Assembly: GCF_002979535.1 (NCBI RefSeq)
Contig: NZ_PCPB01000016.1
Coordinates: 1 to 64,000 of the forward strand
From: Brevundimonas sp. MYb52
Lineage (GTDB): Bacteria > Pseudomonadota > Alphaproteobacteria > Caulobacterales > Caulobacteraceae
Length of the DNA stretch: 64,000 bases
Direction: 5' to 3'
In this document: positions 60,202 through 64,000 of the stretch, piece after piece
Layout of the letters: each line of letters starts with the position of its first letter
Numbering within the stretch: position 1 is the first letter of the stretch
Made by a program: the position numbers and the translations under genes
The notes under the pieces: generated by a model
Database searches by the model: none
Told to the model about the DNA's origin: nothing
The model's input: the letters and a program-made list of their open reading frames with translations, nothing else

Positions 60202-61085
60202 TGTTCGACTGGGACGACGTTCGTATCTTCATCGCCGCCGCGCGGGCGGGCTCGCAGGCCACAGCGGCGCAAAGGCTGGGCATCGACGCGGCCACGGTCG
60301 GGCGACGCGTGGCGCGGCTGGAGACGGCGCTGAAGTCGACCCTGGTGGTGCGCTCGGCCTCGGGCCTGCTGCTGACGGCGGCGGGGGCGCAACTGCTGGA
60401 GACGGCGCTGGACGCCGAAAGCGCCATGGCGGCAGCCGAGCGGGTGACGCGGCCCGACCTGATCGCAGGCACCGTGCGGATCAGCGCCTCCGAAGGCTTC
60501 GGCGGCGCCGTCCTGGCCCCTGCCCTGCCAGATCTGCTGGCGGCGCATCCGGGCCTGAACATCGAACTGGCCGCCAGTTCCGGCTTCCTGTCGCCCAGCC
60601 GCCGCGAAGTGGACATGGCCATCACCCTCAGCCCGGCCGCCAGCCCACGCCTGATCGTCGAGCCGCTGACGCCCTATCAACTGGCGCTCTATGCCTCGCC
60701 CGAGCACCTGGAACGGCATGGCGCGCCCCAGCGCGTGGACGACCTGCCGGACTTCGACATCGTCGGTTATGTCGATGATCTGATCTATGCGCCGGAGTTG
60801 CACTACCTGGACGAAATCCGCCCCAACCTGCGTCCGCGCCTGGCCTCCTCATCGATCCGGGCGCAGCGGGACATGATCGCGGCTGGCGGCGGGATCGGGG
60901 TCCTGCCCTGCTTCCTGGCCGAGGGGCTGACGCGTATCCTCCCCCACCACGTCCTGATCGAGCGCCGCTTCTGGCTCAGCACCCACCGCGAGGTCCACGG
61001 CACAGCCCGCCTGAAGGCGGCGCGACGCTGGATCAAGACCCTGTGCCGCGACGCCGCTGAACGGCTGTCGCCCTATGCCGCCTAA
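60201..61085 (+). CDS. LysR family regulator, probable regulator of mmsA
   Basis: 294-aa LysR-type regulator. The N-terminal winged helix is MFDWDDVRIFIAAARAGSQATAAQRLGIDAATVGRRVARLE, and the effector domain starts near residue 90 (LIAGTVRISASEGFGGAVLAPALPDLLAAHPGLNIEL) and runs to SPYAA. The start at 60201 fits homologues, but no ribosome site is visible and the operator overlaps it; a leaderless message would explain this. Divergent to mmsA, so it likely controls that gene. Confidence 0.88.
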   Translation: MFDWDDVRIFIAAARAGSQATAAQRLGIDAATVGRRVARLETALKSTLVVRSASGLLLTAAGAQLLETALDAESAMAAAERVTRPDLIAGTVRISASEGFGGAVLAPALPDLLAAHPGLNIELAASSGFLSPSRREVDMAITLSPAASPRLIVEPLTPYQLALYASPEHLERHGAPQRVDDLPDFDIVGYVDDLIYAPELHYLDEIRPNLRPRLASSSIRAQRDMIAAGGGIGVLPCFLAEGLTRILPHHVLIERRFWLSTHREVHGTARLKAARRWIKTLCRDAAERLSPYAA

Positions 61086-61101
61086 GGCGAAATTTCGCCT
61101 T
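61084..61101. repeat. perfect 18-bp palindrome at the LysR stop codon
   Basis: AAGGCGAAA/TTTCGCCTT is a perfect palindrome that overlaps the TAA of the LysR gene. No T-run follows, so it is a weak terminator at best; a protein-binding site upstream of the response-regulator gene is the alternative. A second small inverted repeat, ATCAAG-N5-CTTGAT, follows near 61118-61134. Confidence 0.5.
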
Positions 61102-61233
61102 CAATCATGGTTATGTGATCAAGCTTCACTTGATAGTCAGAAGTGACGCAATTTTACATTCTGACCGGCTGACTTTGGCCACAACCCAGAAATGGCGGGC
61201 TATGGTCAAGGCGACCGCGGAGCGTAAAGTAAA

Positions 61234-61983
61234 ATGAAGATCGCCCTTCTCGACGACGACCCAGTTCAGTTGGAGACCATGGCCACGGCGGCCGAAGGTC
61301 TGGGCTATCGGGCCGTGCTCTTCTCTCGCGCCCAGGCGCTGATCTCGGCGCTGCGCAAGGACACTTTCGACCTCCTCATTGTGGACTGGAACCTACCTGA
61401 TCGCTCCGGCCTGGAGGTTCTGGCCTGGGCCCGCACCAATCTGCGCCCGCCGCCGCCGATGTTGCTGGTCACCAGTCGCGCCGAGGATGAGGACATTGTG
61501 GCGGGTCTGAACGCCGGCGCCGATGACTACCTGCCCAAGCCCCTGTCGCCGTCAGTTCTGGCCGCCCGCATCAATGCCCTGATGCGCCGTGCCTACGCCC
61601 AGCCTTCTGCGCCGGGCGCCGAGATCCTGGGCGACACCGTCTTTCACGAATCCGCCGGCGCCGTGACGCGCGACGGCCAAACCGTGGTGCTGACGGCCAA
61701 GGAATTCGCCTTGGCCCGACTGCTGTTCCGCAACCTGCATCGCGCCCTGTCGCGGACCTATATCCTTGAGACGGTCTGGGGCAACGAACCCAATCTGAAC
61801 AGCCGTTCGCTGGACATGCACATATCGCGCATTCGCACCAAGCTGAACCTGCGGCCCGAGCGGGGCTTCCGTCTGACGCCCATTTACAGCTACGGATACC
61901 GTCTGGAGCGCGCCGGCGCGGCGGATGAAGCCGTCGCAGCGGCCGCGAACACGATTGCGAACGCGGAAGAGACTTCGGGATGA
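61234..61983 (+). CDS. OmpR-type response regulator
   Basis: 249-aa two-domain regulator. The receiver has an acidic pocket (LLDDDP, residues 5-10), phospho-acceptor D51 (LLIVDWNLP), the conserved Thr/Ser (LLVTSR) and the Lys (DDYLPKPLSP). The winged-helix DNA-binding domain has VLTAKEFALARLLFRNLHRALSRTYILETVWG and the recognition segment SRSLDMHISRIRTKLNL. An Ala/Glu-rich tail follows. No kinase is adjacent except the CHASE2 gene two genes downstream, which could be the partner if it carries a kinase domain. It overlaps the LysM-FecR gene by 4 nt (ATGA). Confidence 0.93.
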   Translation: MKIALLDDDPVQLETMATAAEGLGYRAVLFSRAQALISALRKDTFDLLIVDWNLPDRSGLEVLAWARTNLRPPPPMLLVTSRAEDEDIVAGLNAGADDYLPKPLSPSVLAARINALMRRAYAQPSAPGAEILGDTVFHESAGAVTRDGQTVVLTAKEFALARLLFRNLHRALSRTYILETVWGNEPNLNSRSLDMHISRIRTKLNLRPERGFRLTPIYSYGYRLERAGAADEAVAAAANTIANAEETSG

Positions 61984-63329
61984 TGCAAAAGCGGGCGATG
62001 GCCGCCGGGGTTCTGGCGTTGCTTGTATCCACCTCGCCCGCCCACGCCCAGTCACGGGCGACCGCCGCGCCCGATGACGCCATCGACTATCGAGTCCAGC
62101 GCGGCGACACCCTGATCGATCTGGCTGTCGCCTACCTCAATCGTCCAGCCGACTATCGTCAGGTCCAGCGCCGCAACCGAGTCGCCAATCCTCGCCGCAT
62201 GGCGACCGGGCGCAATCTGGCCTTTCCTGTCAGCCTGCTGCGCGCTGACCCGGATCAGGCCCGAATCGCCAGCTTCCGCGGCGCCGTCAGCCTGACGCAA
62301 GGCCCGGCCACAGGTGCGCCCAGCCAGGGGCAGACCGTGTCCGAAGGGGCGATCCTGACCACCGGCGCCAACGCCTTCGTTCGACTGGCCCTGTCCGATG
62401 GCAGTCATGTCGTCGTACCCTCCAACAGCCGAGTGCGTTTGACCCGTCTGCGTCGCTACGCGCTCAACGGCGCGGTGGATCACGCCATGACGGTCGAGGC
62501 CGGTCGCGCTGAGTCCCGCGTCACGCCGCGCCAACGGCCCGGCGGCTTCGTCGTCCGCACGCCCGTCTCGGTCTCCGCCGTGCGCGGCACCGAGTTCCGC
62601 GTCGCCTTCGACGACGCCGCGGACCGCTCCGCCACCGAGGTCATCGAAGGCCGGGTCGAGGTCGAGTCCGGCGACGGCCTGGTCGAAACCGTCGCAGCGG
62701 CCGCCGAAGGCGTAGCCGCCAGCGCGACCGGCGCCATCCTCGTTCCGCTTCTGCCTGTGCCCGCCCTGACCCGCCCTGACGAGGTTCAATCGGGGCGCGA
62801 AGCCGTCTTCGACATCGACGCCCTGTCAGGCGCGGACCGCTATCGCGGGCGACTGGCGTCGGATGCGGGCATGATCGACGCCTTCGCCGAGACGGACTCT
62901 GCTTCGGGCGAGCCGCGCCTGACCTTCGCCGACCTGACGGACGGCGCCTATTTCCTGCGGCTCAGCGCCCTGTCGCCCGAGGGGGTCGAGGGTCGCAGCA
63001 CCACCTATAGCTTCATTCGGGCCCGCAACGGCGTCGGCGGCCTGGCGTCCAGCAATTCGGCCCTCGACGGTCGACGCTTTTACCGCTTCCGCTGGGAGGC
63101 CGAGGGCGAAGGCGAGGCCCAGTTCCGCTTTCAGTTGTCGAGGGAAGACGCAAATGGCGCGCCCGAGGGAGCACCGCTGATTGATCATCCTGGCCTGACC
63201 GACCAGGCCTTCACCCTAACCGACCTGCCGCCCGGCGTTTACACTTGGCGGGTTCAAGGCACGCGCCATCGCTTTGGTCGTCTGTTGCAGGTCTGGTCCG
63301 AGCCGCAGCAACTGCGCATCGGACGCTGA
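61980..63329 (+). CDS. LysM-FecR domain periplasmic protein
   Basis: 449-aa exported protein: signal (ends STSPAHAQ), a LysM-like peptidoglycan-binding segment (DYRVQRGDTLIDLAVAYLNRPADYRQVQRRNRVANPRRMATGRNLAFP, about residues 34-82), a FecR domain (FRGAVSLTQG through TPVSVSAVRGTEFRVAF and VIEGRVEVESG, about 97-230), then fibronectin-like beta repeats (about 255-445; YRGRLASDAG, YTWRVQGTRHRF). It is coupled to the response regulator upstream and lies 3 bp before the CHASE2 gene. Likely links cell-wall or surface status to the CHASE2 sensor; this is inference from gene order. Confidence 0.85.
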   Translation: MMQKRAMAAGVLALLVSTSPAHAQSRATAAPDDAIDYRVQRGDTLIDLAVAYLNRPADYRQVQRRNRVANPRRMATGRNLAFPVSLLRADPDQARIASFRGAVSLTQGPATGAPSQGQTVSEGAILTTGANAFVRLALSDGSHVVVPSNSRVRLTRLRRYALNGAVDHAMTVEAGRAESRVTPRQRPGGFVVRTPVSVSAVRGTEFRVAFDDAADRSATEVIEGRVEVESGDGLVETVAAAAEGVAASATGAILVPLLPVPALTRPDEVQSGREAVFDIDALSGADRYRGRLASDAGMIDAFAETDSASGEPRLTFADLTDGAYFLRLSALSPEGVEGRSTTYSFIRARNGVGGLASSNSALDGRRFYRFRWEAEGEGEAQFRFQLSREDANGAPEGAPLIDHPGLTDQAFTLTDLPPGVYTWRVQGTRHRFGRLLQVWSEPQQLRIGR

Positions 63330-63332
63330 TCC

Positions 63333-64000
63333 ATGGCCGACGTCCGGCCGTTGGGCGCCAGGCTGACAGGTCGCCGCGCTCTGATCGAGTGGGGCTTGGT
63401 CGTCGCCCTGACCGCCCTGGTCGTCGGCTGGCTGGCGCTGGGCTCCGCCGCCGACCGTGCTGACAATCTGGCCTATGACGCCCTGATCCGGCTTCAGGAC
63501 GGCCCTGCCGACGAAGCGGTCGTCATCGTCGCCATCGACGACCGTAGCCTGCAGACTCTCGGTCGCTGGCCGTGGCCGCGCGCGATCCACGCCGACCTGA
63601 TCGACCGATTGACCCAGGCCGGTCCTCGCGCCGTCGCCTACGACGTTCTGTTCACCGAGCCGGAAGCCGGAGACCCAGCCCTGGCCGCGGCGCTGGCGCG
63701 CGCAAAGAACGTCTATCTGCCCCTGCTGGTCGATGCGCCGGGCGAAGACGGCGCCCCCTGGCGGGTCAGCGAGCCGGCCGCGCCGCTGGTCGAGGCCGCC
63801 GCCGGCCTCGGCCACGTGAATCTGACGGTGGATGGCGACGGGGTGATCCGTCGCCTGCCGCTCTACATGCAGGGCGGCGATCAGGTCTGGCCGCAACTGA
63901 TCCTGCCGCTGGCCCAAACCCGCGTCGCCGCGCCCTCGCCCGATCCCGACGCCGCCTCGCCCGACGCCCTGATCGCCGCTCGATCCGAGGCCATCGCCTA
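63333..64000 (+). CDS. CHASE2 domain sensor protein (partial, runs off the window)
   Basis: 222 N-terminal residues of a membrane sensor. A first membrane helix (ALIEWGLVVALTALVVGWLALG) leads into a periplasmic CHASE2 domain (DNLAYDALIRLQDGPADEAVVIVAIDDRSLQTLGRWPWPRAIHADLIDRLTQAGPRAVAYDVLFTEPE and LGHVNLTVDGDGVIRRLPLYMQGGDQVWPQL). CHASE2 proteins end in a histidine kinase, adenylate/guanylate cyclase or GGDEF domain; which one lies beyond base 64000. The gene follows the LysM-FecR gene by 3 bp. Confidence 0.9.
   Translation, partial: MADVRPLGARLTGRRALIEWGLVVALTALVVGWLALGSAADRADNLAYDALIRLQDGPADEAVVIVAIDDRSLQTLGRWPWPRAIHADLIDRLTQAGPRAVAYDVLFTEPEAGDPALAAALARAKNVYLPLLVDAPGEDGAPWRVSEPAAPLVEAAAGLGHVNLTVDGDGVIRRLPLYMQGGDQVWPQLILPLAQTRVAAPSPDPDAASPDALIAARSEAIA

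Noticed and set aside
61131..61170. Sigma-70 promoter upstream of the response regulator
   Set aside because: TTGATA is a fair -35, but the matching -10 (TTACAT region) agrees at only about half the positions.

Overview
The window is GC-rich, gene-dense alphaproteobacterial chromosome. Five TonB-dependent receptors in 64 kb, a ubiquinol-cytochrome c reductase operon (petABC), aerobic hemF, a complete propionyl-CoA to succinyl-CoA pathway with a PccR-type regulator, and Caulobacterales-style protein families suggest a free-living member of the Caulobacteraceae. Brevundimonas is my best guess, by gene content only.

Layout. 1-2707: copper uptake (TonB receptor plus PCuAC lipoprotein). 2850-12800: an accessory island. 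It holds a small CxxC protein, a wrecked IS1-like transposase, and a tight four-gene plus-strand operon: an MmeI-like DNA methyltransferase without a visible nuclease motif, a DUF262/HNH protein, an SF2 helicase and a GIY-YIG nuclease. Two small minus-strand ORFs follow. 12862-19249: ychF, a metY-type sulfhydrylase behind an RBS-masking hairpin, a lipoprotein, and a haem-type TonB receptor with its DUF6607 partner. 19344-22869: tandem M28 peptidases and a 53-aa membrane protein that I read directly from the sequence. 23014-28898: petABC, trmL, an M19 dipeptidase and hemF. 28906-34547: hybrid histidine kinase, amidotransferase, monooxygenase-like protein, rlmJ and topoisomerase IB. 34640-38321: tdh and kbl (threonine catabolism), separated by an oppositely oriented exosortase H pair. 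38367-44159: an MliC-DUF4232 lipoprotein, a zinc-type TonB receptor with a His-rich loop and a Zur-like box, and a TonB receptor with a Gly-rich insert. 44349-53804: the minus-strand operon pccB-(129-aa unknown)-pccA-mutA-mutB-mce, with divergent pccR. 53868-58488: a TonB receptor divergent from a carboxylesterase-TetR pair. 58594-61085: mmsA and a divergent LysR regulator. 61234-64000: an OmpR-type regulator, a LysM-FecR periplasmic protein and the start of a CHASE2 sensor.

How the genes work together. The pcc/mut/mce operon and mmsA together route valine, odd-chain and propionate carbon into succinyl-CoA. Each is preceded by a clear palindromic operator next to its regulator gene. Metal supply appears several times: copper, haem/iron with a Fur-like box, and zinc with a Zur-like box. 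The four-gene nuclease/methylase operon is the strongest candidate for an unusual system. It looks like anti-phage defence, but I cannot match its gene set to a named system from memory. The exosortase H pair inside the kbl-tdh locus is the second.

All functional calls come from reading sequence and remembered family motifs; no database search was run.
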